From: Rhodocyclaceae bacterium
GTDB lineage: Bacteria > Pseudomonadota > Gammaproteobacteria > Burkholderiales > Rhodocyclaceae
NCBI GenBank assembly: GCA_025353195.1
Contig: JANXRC010000274.1
Span: 1-44,645 of the forward strand
Length of the DNA stretch: 44,645 nt
Direction of reading: 5' to 3'
Shown here: piece after piece, positions 17,227 through 25,933 of the stretch
How positions within the stretch are numbered: the first letter of the stretch is position 1
Layout: every line of letters begins with the position of its first letter
The notes under the pieces: generated by a model
Told to the model about the DNA's origin: nothing
Databases searched by the model: none
Seen by the model: the letters and a program-made list of their open reading frames with translations, nothing else
Position numbers and translations under genes: made by a program

Positions 17227-17982
17227 ATGACCGCTACGAATCCGGCGCCGCAGTCGCCGTGGCAGAAAATGCTGGGTATCGAATTCAGCCCGGTAAGTCA
17301 CCGTGAGCGGCTGGTATCCGCGCTTGGCGGTTTTGTCGGCCTGCTTGCGGTCTATGTTGCCAGCCACGCATTCGGCAGCCCGCCATCGGGGCCGCTGTTG
17401 ATCTTTTCCATCGGTGCCTCGACGGTGCTCGTCTTCGCTGTGCCCCATGGAGCGCTCTCACAGCCATGGCCGGTGTTCGGCGGGCATCTGGTGTCTGCGT
17501 TGATAGGCGTCTCCTGCGCGCAGCTGGTGCCGGACGCGGCATTCGCAGCCGCGGTCGCGGTGGGCCTGTCCATCGCCGCGATGCACTACCTGCGCTGCAT
17601 CCATCCGCCAGGCGGGGCAACGGCGCTGGCGGCCGTGCTGGGCGGCGAGTCTTTGCGCGCCCTGGGTTTCGGCCTGGTGCTGGCGCCGGTGCTGCTCAAT
17701 GCGCTGGTGTTGCTTGCCGCAGCTGTCGTATTCAATGCATTCTTTCCATGGCGCAGGTATCCCGTTTCCCTGGCGCGTCATGCTGTCAAGGCGCAAGCCG
17801 CCAGCGCCGGCTACGAGGCGATTTCGCATGAGGACTTCGTCTTCGCCCTGACGCAAATGGATTCCTTCATCGATATTTCAGAAGAGGATCTGCTGCGCAT
17901 CTACGGCCTCGCTACGGGACGGCACCGCGAGGTGGAGGCACAGGCCGCCGCTGCCCGAACCATCAACCCTGCGCCAGGCTAA
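17227..17982 (+). CDS. HPP-family integral membrane protein
   Basis: A 251-aa protein with about four membrane helices (LVSALGGFVGLLAVYVASHAFG, LLIFSIGASTVLVFAVPH, LVSALIGVSCAQLVP, a hydrophobic pair near LVLAPVLLNALVLL) and the defining motif CIHPPGGATALAAVLGG. HPP proteins are inner-membrane proteins, some linked to nitrite transport in plants and cyanobacteria; the function in proteobacteria is unsettled. The ATG at 17227 has AGGA six bases upstream, better than the track start 17155. The C-terminal 45 residues (EDFVFALTQMDSFIDISEEDL) are cytoplasmic and acidic. It is convergent with fdhD. Confidence 0.85.
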   Translation: MTATNPAPQSPWQKMLGIEFSPVSHRERLVSALGGFVGLLAVYVASHAFGSPPSGPLLIFSIGASTVLVFAVPHGALSQPWPVFGGHLVSALIGVSCAQLVPDAAFAAAVAVGLSIAAMHYLRCIHPPGGATALAAVLGGESLRALGFGLVLAPVLLNALVLLAAAVVFNAFFPWRRYPVSLARHAVKAQAASAGYEAISHEDFVFALTQMDSFIDISEEDLLRIYGLATGRHREVEAQAAAARTINPAPG

Positions 17983-18001
17983 GACACGCGGCATCGCAAA
18001 T

Positions 18002-18028
18002 CGCCGTACCGCCAGCGCCGACTCTCAA
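18002..18028 (+). repeat. interspersed 27-bp repeat, copy 1 (intergenic)
   Basis: It begins CGCCGTACC and continues CAGCGCCGACTCTCAA. It sits between the convergent HPP and fdhD stops. Three more copies are at 29853, 39743 and 41341. It shows no internal hairpin; CGCC occurs three times in direct orientation. Confidence 0.75.
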
Positions 18029-18032
18029 GATC

Positions 18033-18854
18033 CTATGCGGCGAAATCGATACGCTCGGCGCCATTGAAGACCATGAAGCGTTCGTTGCGGGCGCGACCGA
18101 TCAGGGTGACGCCGCACTGGCGCGCTACGTCGAGACCCATTTCGGTGGTGCCGGAGCGGGAGACCAGCACCGGGATGCCCATCTCGACCACCTTGATCAC
18201 CATTTCCGAGGTCAGCCGGCCGGTCGTATAGAACAGCTTGTCGGACCCCGCTTCGCCCTCCATCCACATCAGGCCGGAGATCGAATCCACTGCATTGTGG
18301 CGACCGATGTCCTCGACGTGATGGAGGATGCGGCTGCCGGCTGCGAGCACGCAGCCATGCACGGCGCCTGAGCGCTTATATACGGTGTCGAGTTGACGCA
18401 CCTGATCGACCAGGGCGAACAGGGTGGAGCGGGCGATGCGGAAGCCGTCGTCCCGCAGCGGCGCCAAGCGCTCCAGCGCGTTGCCGAACTGGGTACCCTG
18501 GCCGCAGCCGGCAGTCACGGTACGACGGCGCAGCAGATCGTCGCAGCGCTCGCCGCCATCACCGTTGAGCGTGGCAATGGCCGCCGCGCCGACGTCCCAA
18601 TCCACCTGGATCGAAGCGATGTCGCGCAGGTTCTCTACCAAACGCTGGTTGCGCAGGTAGCCGAGCACCAAGGCTTCGGGTAACTGGCCGAGGCTCATCA
18701 GGGTGACGATCTCGCGCTTGTCGAGATACAGGGTCAGCGCGCGTTCGCCCGGCATCTGCGTCGGCAGCCGGTTCCCGTCCTGATCGAGCACGCTGCCGGC
18801 AATCACCGGTTCGCAGCGCGCCTCGGAGAGCAGGGGGCGACGTTCCATCAGCAT
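18033..18854 (-). CDS. fdhD: formate dehydrogenase sulfurtransferase FdhD
   Basis: FdhD hands sulfur from IscS to the bis-MGD cofactor, which activates formate dehydrogenase. The 273-aa protein has the family blocks LYLDKREIVTLMSLGQLPE, GxLRNQRLV-like region, HHVEDIGRHNAVDSI, FYTTGRLTSEMVIK and VLVSRSGTTEMGLD. In place of the E. coli CGVC pair it reads AGCGQGTQFG, so only one Cys of the CxxC is present. The start at 18854 replaces the track's 18941, which adds a His/Pro-rich shadow. It is the last gene of the formate dehydrogenase operon. Confidence 0.93.
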   Translation of the reverse strand: MLMERRPLLSEARCEPVIAGSVLDQDGNRLPTQMPGERALTLYLDKREIVTLMSLGQLPEALVLGYLRNQRLVENLRDIASIQVDWDVGAAAIATLNGDGGERCDDLLRRRTVTAGCGQGTQFGNALERLAPLRDDGFRIARSTLFALVDQVRQLDTVYKRSGAVHGCVLAAGSRILHHVEDIGRHNAVDSISGLMWMEGEAGSDKLFYTTGRLTSEMVIKVVEMGIPVLVSRSGTTEMGLDVARQCGVTLIGRARNERFMVFNGAERIDFAA

Positions 18855-18864
18855 CGTGGTTCCC

Positions 18865-19209
18865 CTATTTCTTTGCTGGTGCGGCGGCGGCTGGAGCGGC
18901 TGCCGCCGGTGGAGCAGGTGCAGCTGCCGGTGCTGCGGCAACCGTCACCGGCGGCACGAACTTGCCCGGATCGGCGCAGGCAGTCCCGCTCGCTGGTTTC
19001 TTGCCCTTGCCTTCCGGCGTGGCGAGGTAGCGTTTGGCGGTCTTGTCCTGCGACTGGCAGAGCTGGTAGGCGGCGATCTTGTCCTTGTGCGCGTTCTCGG
19101 CCTTGGCCAAGTCTGCCTTGGCCTTGGCTTCGGGCGAAGCATCGGGCAGCTTGGCGAAGGCGCTGCCGGCAACAAGGGCGATGCTGACGATGAATGCGGC
19201 AACTTTCAT
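18865..19209 (-). CDS. small secreted Ala/Pro-rich protein of the formate dehydrogenase operon
   Basis: The 114-aa product from the ATG at 19209 has a signal peptide (MKVAAFIVSIALVAGSAFA), a lysine-rich helical middle with two Cys (QLCQSQ, GTACADPG) and a tail of about 35 residues built almost only from Ala and Pro ending in PAKK. No catalytic motif is visible. It sits between a small lipoprotein and fdhD in the operon, so it may help assemble or stabilise the periplasmic enzyme, but that is inference from position. Confidence 0.7.
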   Translation of the reverse strand: MKVAAFIVSIALVAGSAFAKLPDASPEAKAKADLAKAENAHKDKIAAYQLCQSQDKTAKRYLATPEGKGKKPASGTACADPGKFVPPVTVAAAPAAAPAPPAAAAPAAAAPAKK

Positions 19210-19222
19210 GGTGGGTTCCCCT

Positions 19223-19420
19223 TTACTGGACGCGCTTGTATTCGTTCTGGCTCTGGTTGCGGGCACGCAAGGTGGATTCCCACTTCGCCTTGTCGCCGCC
19301 GTAGTTGGCCTCGTAGGGCTTGGCATCGGTCTTGCCCCGATAGTCGCCTGCCGTCTGGACCGTTTCGCCGCAGCCGGCCAGCAGGCCGGCGCTGATCAGC
19401 ATCGCTGTGAGCATTCTCAT
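19223..19420 (-). CDS. small lipoprotein of the formate dehydrogenase operon
   Basis: A 65-aa protein with a lipobox LLAGC (Cys17) after a short hydrophobic signal. The mature part is polar and ends in NEYKRVQ. GGAGG lies upstream of the ATG, which overlaps the FeS-subunit stop by 4 bp, so its synthesis is coupled to that subunit. No family is recognised. Confidence 0.7.
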   Translation of the reverse strand: MRMLTAMLISAGLLAGCGETVQTAGDYRGKTDAKPYEANYGGDKAKWESTLRARNQSQNEYKRVQ

Positions 19421-20040
19421 TTCTGGACCTCCTTCTTTGCCGGTGCCGGTGCGCCGTCCTTGCCATACGCCTGTTGCCAGCCCCAAAGCTCGCCGCCTTT
19501 GCCGCGAGTCAGAGCGCGCTCGCGGAAGATCTCCGAGATCACGTCGGCATCGCCGGCGAGCAGTGCCTTGGTCGAGCACATTTCTGCGCAGAGCGGCAGC
19601 TTGCCTTCGGAGAGTCGGTTGCCGCCGTATTTCTTGTACTCGTCAGGCGAGCCGTCCTTTTCGGGGCCACCGGCGCAGAAGGTGCATTTGTCCATCTTGC
19701 CGCGGATGCCGAAGTTGCCTTCCTGCGGGAACTGCGGTGCGCCGAACGGACAGGCGTAGAAACAGTAGCCGCAGCCGATGCACTGGTCCTTGTCGTGCAG
19801 CACCACGCCTTCGTCGGTGCGGTAGAAGCAGTCGGTCGGGCAGACCGCCATGCACGGTGCGTCGGAGCAGTGCATGCAGGCCACCGAGACGCTCTTTTCG
19901 CCGGGCAGGCCGTCGCCGAGCGTGACGACGCGCCTGCGCTGGATGCCCCACGGGGTTTCGTTCTCGTTTTTGCAGGCGGTGACGCAGCCGTTGCACTCGA
20001 TGCAGCGCTCCGAATCACAGAGAAATTTCATGCGTGCCAT
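19417..20040 (-). CDS. fdh3B: formate dehydrogenase iron-sulfur (beta) subunit
   Basis: A 207-aa four-cluster ferredoxin-type subunit that passes electrons from the catalytic subunit to the membrane cytochrome. Cluster motifs: C13IECNGC19xxxC23, CMHCSDAPCMAVCP, CIGCGYCFYACP, and CTFC with CAEMC. It closely resembles FDH3-type beta subunits. It has no signal peptide and would be co-exported with the TAT-tagged partner. Ten bases separate it from the catalytic gene; its stop overlaps the downstream lipoprotein gene. Confidence 0.93.
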   Translation of the reverse strand: MARMKFLCDSERCIECNGCVTACKNENETPWGIQRRRVVTLGDGLPGEKSVSVACMHCSDAPCMAVCPTDCFYRTDEGVVLHDKDQCIGCGYCFYACPFGAPQFPQEGNFGIRGKMDKCTFCAGGPEKDGSPDEYKKYGGNRLSEGKLPLCAEMCSTKALLAGDADVISEIFRERALTRGKGGELWGWQQAYGKDGAPAPAKKEVQK

Positions 20041-20050
20041 CGTCTTCTCC

Positions 20051-22930
20051 TCAAGCCTTCACGACCTGGCAAACGGTCGTCTTGGTTTCCTGCATCATCG
20101 TCACGCTGTCGTAGCCGTAGGTTGTGGCGGTGTTGACCGACTCGCCGCGCACGATCGGGTGCGCCCCCTCCGGGTAATACTTGAGCATGTCCTCGCCCAT
20201 CCAGCGCCCGGAGAAGTGAAATGGCATGAAGCAGGTGCTGGCATCGACGCGTTCCGTAACCTGGGCCTTGACCTTGAGCTGAGCGCCGGTCGGCGTCTTG
20301 ACCCAGACATCCTCGCCATTGCGGATGCCGCGATCGTTGGCCGCCTTCGGGTTGATCTCGACGAACATGTCCTGCTGCAACTCGGCCAGCCACGGGTTGG
20401 AACGGGTCTCCTCGCCGCCGCCTTCGTATTCCACCAGGCGGCCCGAGGTCAGGATCAGCGGGAAGTCCTTGCCGATGTCCTTGTTCTTCTGCTGCACGCT
20501 CTTGAACAGCGTGGGCAGACGCCAGAAGGCTTTTTTGTCGTCGTGGGTCGGGTATTTCTCGATCATGTCGGCGCGCGTGGAGTACAGGGGCTCGCGATGC
20601 AAGGGCACGCCGTCTGGGAAGTTCCACACCAGGGCGCGCGCCTTGGCATTGCCGAAGGGGTGGCAACCGTGCACTTGCATCACCACGCGCTGGATGCCGC
20701 CGGACAGGTCGGTCTTCCAGTTCTTGCCTTCGGCTTCCTTCTTTTCTGCCTCGGTAAGGTCGTCCCACCAGCCCAGTTTCTTGAGCAGGACATGATCGAA
20801 TTCCGGATAGCCGAACTGCAGGTCGGCGCCTTTCGACGCCGAGCCGTCGCCGGCCAGGAGCGAGACGCCGTCGCGCTCGACGCCGAAGTTGGCGCGGAAG
20901 TTGCCGCCACCGTCCATCACGTGCCTGCTGGTGTCGTATAGATTCGGACTGCCCGGGTGCTTCATCTCCGGCGTGCCGTAGCAGGGCCAGGGCAGGCCGA
21001 AATAGTCACCATCGCACGGGCCGCCCTTGGCCCTCAGCGTCTTCACATCGAAGGTGTGCATGTTCTTCATGTGCAGCTTGAGGCGCTCGGGCGACTGGCC
21101 GGTGTAGCCGATGGTCCAGGCGCCCTTGTTGATCTCGCGCAGCGTGTCTTCCATGCTCGGCTCGTTGTTCGTCACCTTGATGTTCTTGGTGAATTCCTTC
21201 TCGAAGCCGAACTGCTGCGCCAGCAGATACATGATGACGTGGTCGGGCTTGGACTCGAACAGCGGTTCGATGACCTTCTCGCGCCACTGCAACGAGCGGT
21301 TCGACGCCGTGACGGAGCCGACCGTCTCGAACTGGGTCGATGCCGGCAGCAGGTAGACGCCGTCCTTGCGCGCCATCGCCGCCATCGACGCGGTGGCCGA
21401 GGGGTAGGGATCGACCACCAGCAGCAGATCGAGCGCCTTCATGGCCTCGATCATGTCCTTGCCGCGCGTCTGCGAGTTGGGCGCCATGCCCCAGTACACG
21501 ACAGCCTTGAGGTTGGGCCCCTGGTCGATGTTCTCGTTCTTTTCCAGTACGCCGTCGATCCAGCGCGAGACCGTGATGCCCGGCTTGGTCATCATCGCCT
21601 CGGAGGCGTAGCGGCTCTTGATCCATTCGTAATCGACACCCCAGACGCGCGCCCAGTGTTTCCATGCGCCGGCGATGATGCCGTAGTAGCCGGGCAGGGA
21701 ATCGGGATTGGGGCCGAGGTCGGTGGCGCCCTGCACGTTGTCATGGCCGCGGAAGATGTTGGCGCCACCGCCGGATTTGCCGATGTTGCCCAATGCCAGT
21801 TGCAGCACGCAGAAGGCCCGCACCATGGCGTTGCCTATGGTGTGCTGGGTCTGACCCATGCACCAGACGATGCTGGAAGGCCGGTTCATGGCCATGGTTT
21901 CGGCGACCTTGAGCAGCGTTTCGCCATCGACGCCGGATACTTCCTTGACTTTCTCCGGAGTCCATTTGGCGACTTCCTCGCGCACCTTGTCCATGCCATA
22001 GACGCGATCGTTGATGTACTGCTTGTCTTCCCAGCCGTTCTTGAAGACCTGGTGCAGGATGCCCCAGATCACCGGAATGTCGGTGCCGGAACGGAACCGC
22101 ACGTACTGGTCGGCCTTTGCCGCCGTGCGTGTGAACCGCGGGTCGGCGACGATGATCTTGGTGCCGTTTTCCTTGGCGTGCAGCACGTGCAACATTGCCA
22201 CCGGGTGGGCTTCCGCCGCGTTCGATCCCATGAACAAGATCGCCTTGGCGTTCTGCATGTCGTTATAGGAGTTGGTCATCGCGCCATAGCCCCAGGTATT
22301 GGCGACGCCGGCGACGGTTGTCGAGTGGCAGATGCGGGCCTGGTGGTCGCAGTTGTTGGTACCCCAGAAGGAGACGAACTTGCGCATCAGGTAGGACTGT
22401 TCGTTGCTGTGCTTCGAGGAGCCGATCCAGTAGACCGCGTCGGGACCGTGTTGCTTGCGGATCGCCAGCAGCTTTTCGCCGATTTCCTTCAGCGCCTGGT
22501 CCCAGCTGATCTTCTGGTACTTGCCGTCGACCAGCTTCATTGGGTACTTGAGGCGCATCTCGCCGTGGCCGTGCTCGCGTACCGAGGCGCCCTTGGCACA
22601 GTGGGCGCCGAGGTTGATCGGTGAATCGAATACCGGTTCCTGGCCGACCCAGACGCCGTTGACTACCTCGGCATCGATCGCACAGCCGACCGAGCAGTGG
22701 GTGCAGACGGTGCGGCGTATCTCGACCTTGCCTTCCTTTCCCGGGTCGGCGGCTTCGGCTTGGCGCATCATGCCGCCGCCGAGCTGGCCGGCCACCGCAC
22801 CAACGCCGAGGCCGATGCCGGAGCGCTTGAGGAAGGTGCGCCGGTCGATGGTTTCCGGTGCGCTGAGCGAGACATCGCGGGTCAGTCGGGACCGGCGCGT
22901 GGCGGCAGTCTTGTTCTTTTGCATCAGCAT
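20051..22930 (-). CDS. fdhA: formate dehydrogenase catalytic subunit, Cys form
   Basis: The molybdopterin subunit that oxidises formate to CO2. From the ATG at 22930 (GAGGAGG upstream) it has 959 aa. A twin-arginine signal lies near residues 29-50 (DRRTFLKRSGIGLGVGAVAG), so the enzyme is folded in the cytoplasm and exported. The N-terminal [4Fe-4S] ligands are C76, C79, C83 and C111, with the conserved Lys in CAKG. The metal ligand is Cys201 followed by His202 (ARICHSTTV): a Cys enzyme, not selenocysteine. The C-terminal MGD-binding domain (TSGRLVEYEGGGEETRSNPWL) is complete. Confidence 0.96.
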   Translation of the reverse strand: MLMQKNKTAATRRSRLTRDVSLSAPETIDRRTFLKRSGIGLGVGAVAGQLGGGMMRQAEAADPGKEGKVEIRRTVCTHCSVGCAIDAEVVNGVWVGQEPVFDSPINLGAHCAKGASVREHGHGEMRLKYPMKLVDGKYQKISWDQALKEIGEKLLAIRKQHGPDAVYWIGSSKHSNEQSYLMRKFVSFWGTNNCDHQARICHSTTVAGVANTWGYGAMTNSYNDMQNAKAILFMGSNAAEAHPVAMLHVLHAKENGTKIIVADPRFTRTAAKADQYVRFRSGTDIPVIWGILHQVFKNGWEDKQYINDRVYGMDKVREEVAKWTPEKVKEVSGVDGETLLKVAETMAMNRPSSIVWCMGQTQHTIGNAMVRAFCVLQLALGNIGKSGGGANIFRGHDNVQGATDLGPNPDSLPGYYGIIAGAWKHWARVWGVDYEWIKSRYASEAMMTKPGITVSRWIDGVLEKNENIDQGPNLKAVVYWGMAPNSQTRGKDMIEAMKALDLLLVVDPYPSATASMAAMARKDGVYLLPASTQFETVGSVTASNRSLQWREKVIEPLFESKPDHVIMYLLAQQFGFEKEFTKNIKVTNNEPSMEDTLREINKGAWTIGYTGQSPERLKLHMKNMHTFDVKTLRAKGGPCDGDYFGLPWPCYGTPEMKHPGSPNLYDTSRHVMDGGGNFRANFGVERDGVSLLAGDGSASKGADLQFGYPEFDHVLLKKLGWWDDLTEAEKKEAEGKNWKTDLSGGIQRVVMQVHGCHPFGNAKARALVWNFPDGVPLHREPLYSTRADMIEKYPTHDDKKAFWRLPTLFKSVQQKNKDIGKDFPLILTSGRLVEYEGGGEETRSNPWLAELQQDMFVEINPKAANDRGIRNGEDVWVKTPTGAQLKVKAQVTERVDASTCFMPFHFSGRWMGEDMLKYYPEGAHPIVRGESVNTATTYGYDSVTMMQETKTTVCQVVKA

Positions 22931-22940
22931 GGTGTCCTCC

Positions 22941-23159
22941 TCAAGTGCGCGTGGTGCGGTAGTAGTGCAAGACGTGATCGGAACTCTGGTAGCCGCTGCC
23001 CTTGGCCTCCGATTCGGCGGCCGAGATCTCCGGTGTAATCGGGCTGTGCGTTGCCATGGCAGCGGCAACTGCGCCCGCACTGCCGAGCGAGGCAGTTAGC
23101 AGAAAACTGCGCCGGCGCAGATTGGCTTCGGGTTTTTGGCGATCTTCAGGTTTCATCAT
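22941..23159 (-). CDS. small formate-dehydrogenase-region TAT protein
   Basis: A 72-aa protein with a twin-arginine-like N-terminus (NLRRRSFLLTASLGSAGAVAAAMA) and a short polar tail ending HVLHYYRTTRT. It matches the small TAT-target proteins found next to formate dehydrogenase catalytic genes, whose role is unknown. GGAGGAG immediately precedes the double ATG; either Met may start. It lies 10 bases before the catalytic gene. Confidence 0.85.
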   Translation of the reverse strand: MMKPEDRQKPEANLRRRSFLLTASLGSAGAVAAAMATHSPITPEISAAESEAKGSGYQSSDHVLHYYRTTRT

Positions 23160-23201
23160 CTCTCCTCCTCAAGGACACTCGGATGGCACACACAAGAAAA
23201 C

Positions 23202-23813
23202 CTAGCGTGCCAACAATTCACGTTCGCCATCGAGGACGCCGCGCGCAAAACGCGCCGCCGCCCGATAGAACTCGCTGTTATCCGCTTCCAGCCGCTGACA
23301 CGGGTGTACGTACCAGGACGCCAGGTGGCGGCGGAAAAAATCGGCCTGCTCGGCGCGCCCGTCGGCCACCAGCATCGCCATTACTTCGAGCAGGGCGGCG
23401 AAATGGTCTTCCGGCTCGCGCACTTGCGGATCGCGCTGGAAGCCCAGCCGCGCCAGGTGATCGCGCAGACGGGCGAGCGGCACATCCATCATAGAACCGC
23501 TCTGGTACCAGGATCCATACAGCATGACGCGCGGTTCACCGACGCCGAAGAACAGTCCGCTGTATTCGTCGGCAAGGCGACTCAGCGCCGTATCGTCAGC
23601 GCCGTCCCCGCGGATACCGCTGCGCATAACTCCCGCAGCTAGCGTGCAGAGCTCGTTCCAGGCATTGCCCAGTTCATCGTCGGTGCCGCTTGCGGCGTCT
23701 GCCAGGATGGCCAACAGCGCGGTATCGGGTGGCGCCGCGAACAGGCGTGCCAGCACCCGGTAGCAATCGGCGCGCACTTCATCGTCGGTAGCGACCAGCA
23801 GCGCGGCGGTCAT
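23202..23813 (-). CDS. TorD-family molybdoenzyme chaperone
   Basis: A 203-aa all-helical protein of the TorD/DmsD type, which binds the TAT signal of molybdoenzymes and checks cofactor insertion before export. The helical blocks CYRVLARLFAAPPDTALL, LADEYSGLFFGVG and EPEDHFAALLEVMAMLV are typical; the E-P-E/D-D-H box (PEDHFA) is the family hallmark. Start at 23813 overlaps the preceding stop by 4 bp. Its client should be the catalytic subunit two genes downstream. Confidence 0.9.
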   Translation of the reverse strand: MTAALLVATDDEVRADCYRVLARLFAAPPDTALLAILADAASGTDDELGNAWNELCTLAAGVMRSGIRGDGADDTALSRLADEYSGLFFGVGEPRVMLYGSWYQSGSMMDVPLARLRDHLARLGFQRDPQVREPEDHFAALLEVMAMLVADGRAEQADFFRRHLASWYVHPCQRLEADNSEFYRAAARFARGVLDGERELLAR

Positions 23814-25933
23814 GGGCGCGCTCCCGGGAAGTCCGCCATCACGGACATTTCCTTCGGGTTTTTCATCATGTCGATGACCCGGCAGTCGGCACACATCTGC
23901 AAGCGGCGGAGCTCGGCTGCGCCGGAGAACATGCTGTGACCAGAAAGGCGGGTGAGCATGGCGGAAATCATCTGCTGCGTGCCGAAGACCTTGGCGCAGG
24001 AAACGCAGTGGAAGGGTTCGGTCGCGTTCAAGGTGCGCGCGCGGCGGGCATCTTCGTCAAGCCACAGGCGCGGCGTGAGCGTGATTGCCTGCTCGGGACA
24101 GGTCTGGGCACAGAGGCCGCACTGCACGCAATTGCGTTCGATGAAGCGCAGTTTCGGTTCTTCGGGGGTGTCCAGCAGCGCACCGGTCGGGCAGGCGCCG
24201 ACGCAGGACATGCACAGCGTGCAGGTGCCGGCATTGACCCCGATGGCGCCGAACGGGGCTTTCGCCGGGAGATCGATGGTGCTCGGCGCCGCGGGCGACC
24301 GCAGGGCAAGATGGGTGAGCGCCATGTCGAGCGCGCTGCGCTTCTCGATGGGGAAGACGAAGGAAGCGGGTGCCGGCAGCGCCGCCTGTACGGGCAGACT
24401 CCACAGTGCGCCGGCCAGATCGTCTTCCGCGACCAGCGCCAGCCGTCCGCTGCCCATGCCGAGCGCGGCGAGAATCAGATTGCCCAGATCGACCTGCTTC
24501 TGCAAGGCCTGGCGGTAGCCGTCCGGTTGGTCGGCGTCGACCATGATCCTCAGCTGCGCGGCGCCGTAGCAGATAGTCGCCAGCGCGTAGTCGAGGCCGA
24601 ATGCCGCAACGTCGTGGACTTCAAACGGGATCACGCGTGCGGGCAGACCCTTGCCGTCGCGCCCGAGTTCGATCAGGGCGTCGCGACGGCTGGCGGCGTG
24701 GATCAGCAGGCAGGAGTCCCGACCGCCCACCTCGGCATAGCGCACCAGCCCGCGCCGGATCAAGGCCATCAGCTCGGTCGGCGACGGATAGACATGGCGC
24801 GCGGCGCCGGTCGGGCAGACCGTGGCGCAGCCGCCGCAGCCGGCACAGAGTTCGGCGCTGACGACGATGCGGTTGTTGACGCTGCTGATCGCGCTGGTCG
24901 AGCAGACGTCGATGCAACGCGTGCAGCCGGTCTTGCCTTGGCGATGATGAGCGCAGCGCGCTTCGCTGTGCGCCAGATAGAGCGGCTTCTGGAATTCGCC
25001 GACCAGGCCGGTCAGCGCGCGCGCCGCCTCGCTTTGCGCCAGAGGGTCGGACCCTGGCGCCAGGTAGCCGTCGGGCAGGTGCGGCGAACGCAGCAACGGC
25101 TGCCGCGAAAGATCGAGCACCAGGTCGAAGCGCTCCACGGTGGCGGGTGCCGCCAAGCGCGCAAAATCGATTGCGGCAAGATCGCCGCAGGCACTGATGC
25201 AGGCATCGCGGCAGGCGCCGCCGGGCGTGCAGCGCGCCGCTTCGTGGTGCGGGCCGAAGCCGCCAGTGATTCCGCTGCCACGGGTAATCGCATGCTCGGG
25301 GCAGGCGCTGACGCAGGCGCCGCAACCGGTGCAGCGCTCCAGGTCGATCGGTCCGGCGGCTTTCCAGGAGAGCTCGAAGGCGCCGAGATATCCGGAAAGC
25401 CGGATGTCTCGGCCGTCCCGGATCGGGAAGTCGCGTCGGGCAGGCAAGCCTGCGCCGTCGGTGGCCAGCACGGTGACGTCGAGTTGGTCGCCGAGCCGCT
25501 GCGCCCAGTCAATGGCAACTTCGGCCGGGCCAACGATTACCAGGCTGCCGCCGGAGCTCAGGTCGACGCTGGGCACCGGCGATGGTGCCGGGGCGGTGGC
25601 CATCGTCAGCAGAGCGGCAATCTTCGGTCCGGCCGCCGCCGCCTCATGCGACCAGCCGGCCAGTTCGCGCAGATTGACAAAGCGCAGTTCGGCCGGTGAC
25701 CCGAGACGATCAGCCATTTCGCTGAAGAAGGCCGCCTCCTGGGTGCAGCCAACCAGCACCGGGCCGTTTTGCCGCACCGCCTCGCGAAAAGTGCCGACGT
25801 CGCCGCGGCACAAAGCCTTGACCGGCGCTTCCTTGCCGACGAAACCACCGGCGGCAAACGCCGCGGCCGGTATGCTGCCGTTGCAGGTGCAGGTCAGACA
25901 GGGGACGGCGGACCTGGATTGATTAACCGACAT
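23810..25933 (-). CDS. large multi-cluster 4Fe-4S protein of the formate dehydrogenase operon
   Basis: A 707-aa cytoplasmic protein (start ATG 25933, no signal). I count at least five 4Fe-4S motif regions: CTGCGACVSACP, CTRCIDVC, CAGCGGCATVCP, CTLCMSCVGACP and CVQCGLCAQTCP, plus a CTPGGACRDACISAC stretch, an N-terminal CLTCTC and C-terminal CVSC/CADC pairs. The middle resembles the non-catalytic ferredoxin-like proteins found beside such formate dehydrogenases. No flavin or molybdopterin site is seen. It may carry electrons during maturation or reduce a cytoplasmic partner; this is inference. It overlaps the DUF3306 gene by 11 bp and the chaperone gene by 4 bp. Confidence 0.88.
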   Translation of the reverse strand: MSVNQSRSAVPCLTCTCNGSIPAAAFAAGGFVGKEAPVKALCRGDVGTFREAVRQNGPVLVGCTQEAAFFSEMADRLGSPAELRFVNLRELAGWSHEAAAAGPKIAALLTMATAPAPSPVPSVDLSSGGSLVIVGPAEVAIDWAQRLGDQLDVTVLATDGAGLPARRDFPIRDGRDIRLSGYLGAFELSWKAAGPIDLERCTGCGACVSACPEHAITRGSGITGGFGPHHEAARCTPGGACRDACISACGDLAAIDFARLAAPATVERFDLVLDLSRQPLLRSPHLPDGYLAPGSDPLAQSEAARALTGLVGEFQKPLYLAHSEARCAHHRQGKTGCTRCIDVCSTSAISSVNNRIVVSAELCAGCGGCATVCPTGAARHVYPSPTELMALIRRGLVRYAEVGGRDSCLLIHAASRRDALIELGRDGKGLPARVIPFEVHDVAAFGLDYALATICYGAAQLRIMVDADQPDGYRQALQKQVDLGNLILAALGMGSGRLALVAEDDLAGALWSLPVQAALPAPASFVFPIEKRSALDMALTHLALRSPAAPSTIDLPAKAPFGAIGVNAGTCTLCMSCVGACPTGALLDTPEEPKLRFIERNCVQCGLCAQTCPEQAITLTPRLWLDEDARRARTLNATEPFHCVSCAKVFGTQQMISAMLTRLSGHSMFSGAAELRRLQMCADCRVIDMMKNPKEMSVMADFPGARP

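Noticed and set aside
19608-19625. AGAGTCGG in the FeS subunit gene
   Set aside because: Only eight bases match the repeat and the encoded residues look like normal family sequence.
20957-22624. A 555-aa plus-strand ORF antisense to the formate dehydrogenase catalytic gene
   Set aside because: It lies fully within a well-supported gene, has the His/Asp/Val-rich composition of an antisense shadow in GC-rich DNA and matches no family.
23936-25699. A 587-aa plus-strand ORF antisense to the polyferredoxin gene
   Set aside because: It is an antisense shadow rich in Arg, Ala and Gly. The opposite frame has ordered 4Fe-4S motifs.
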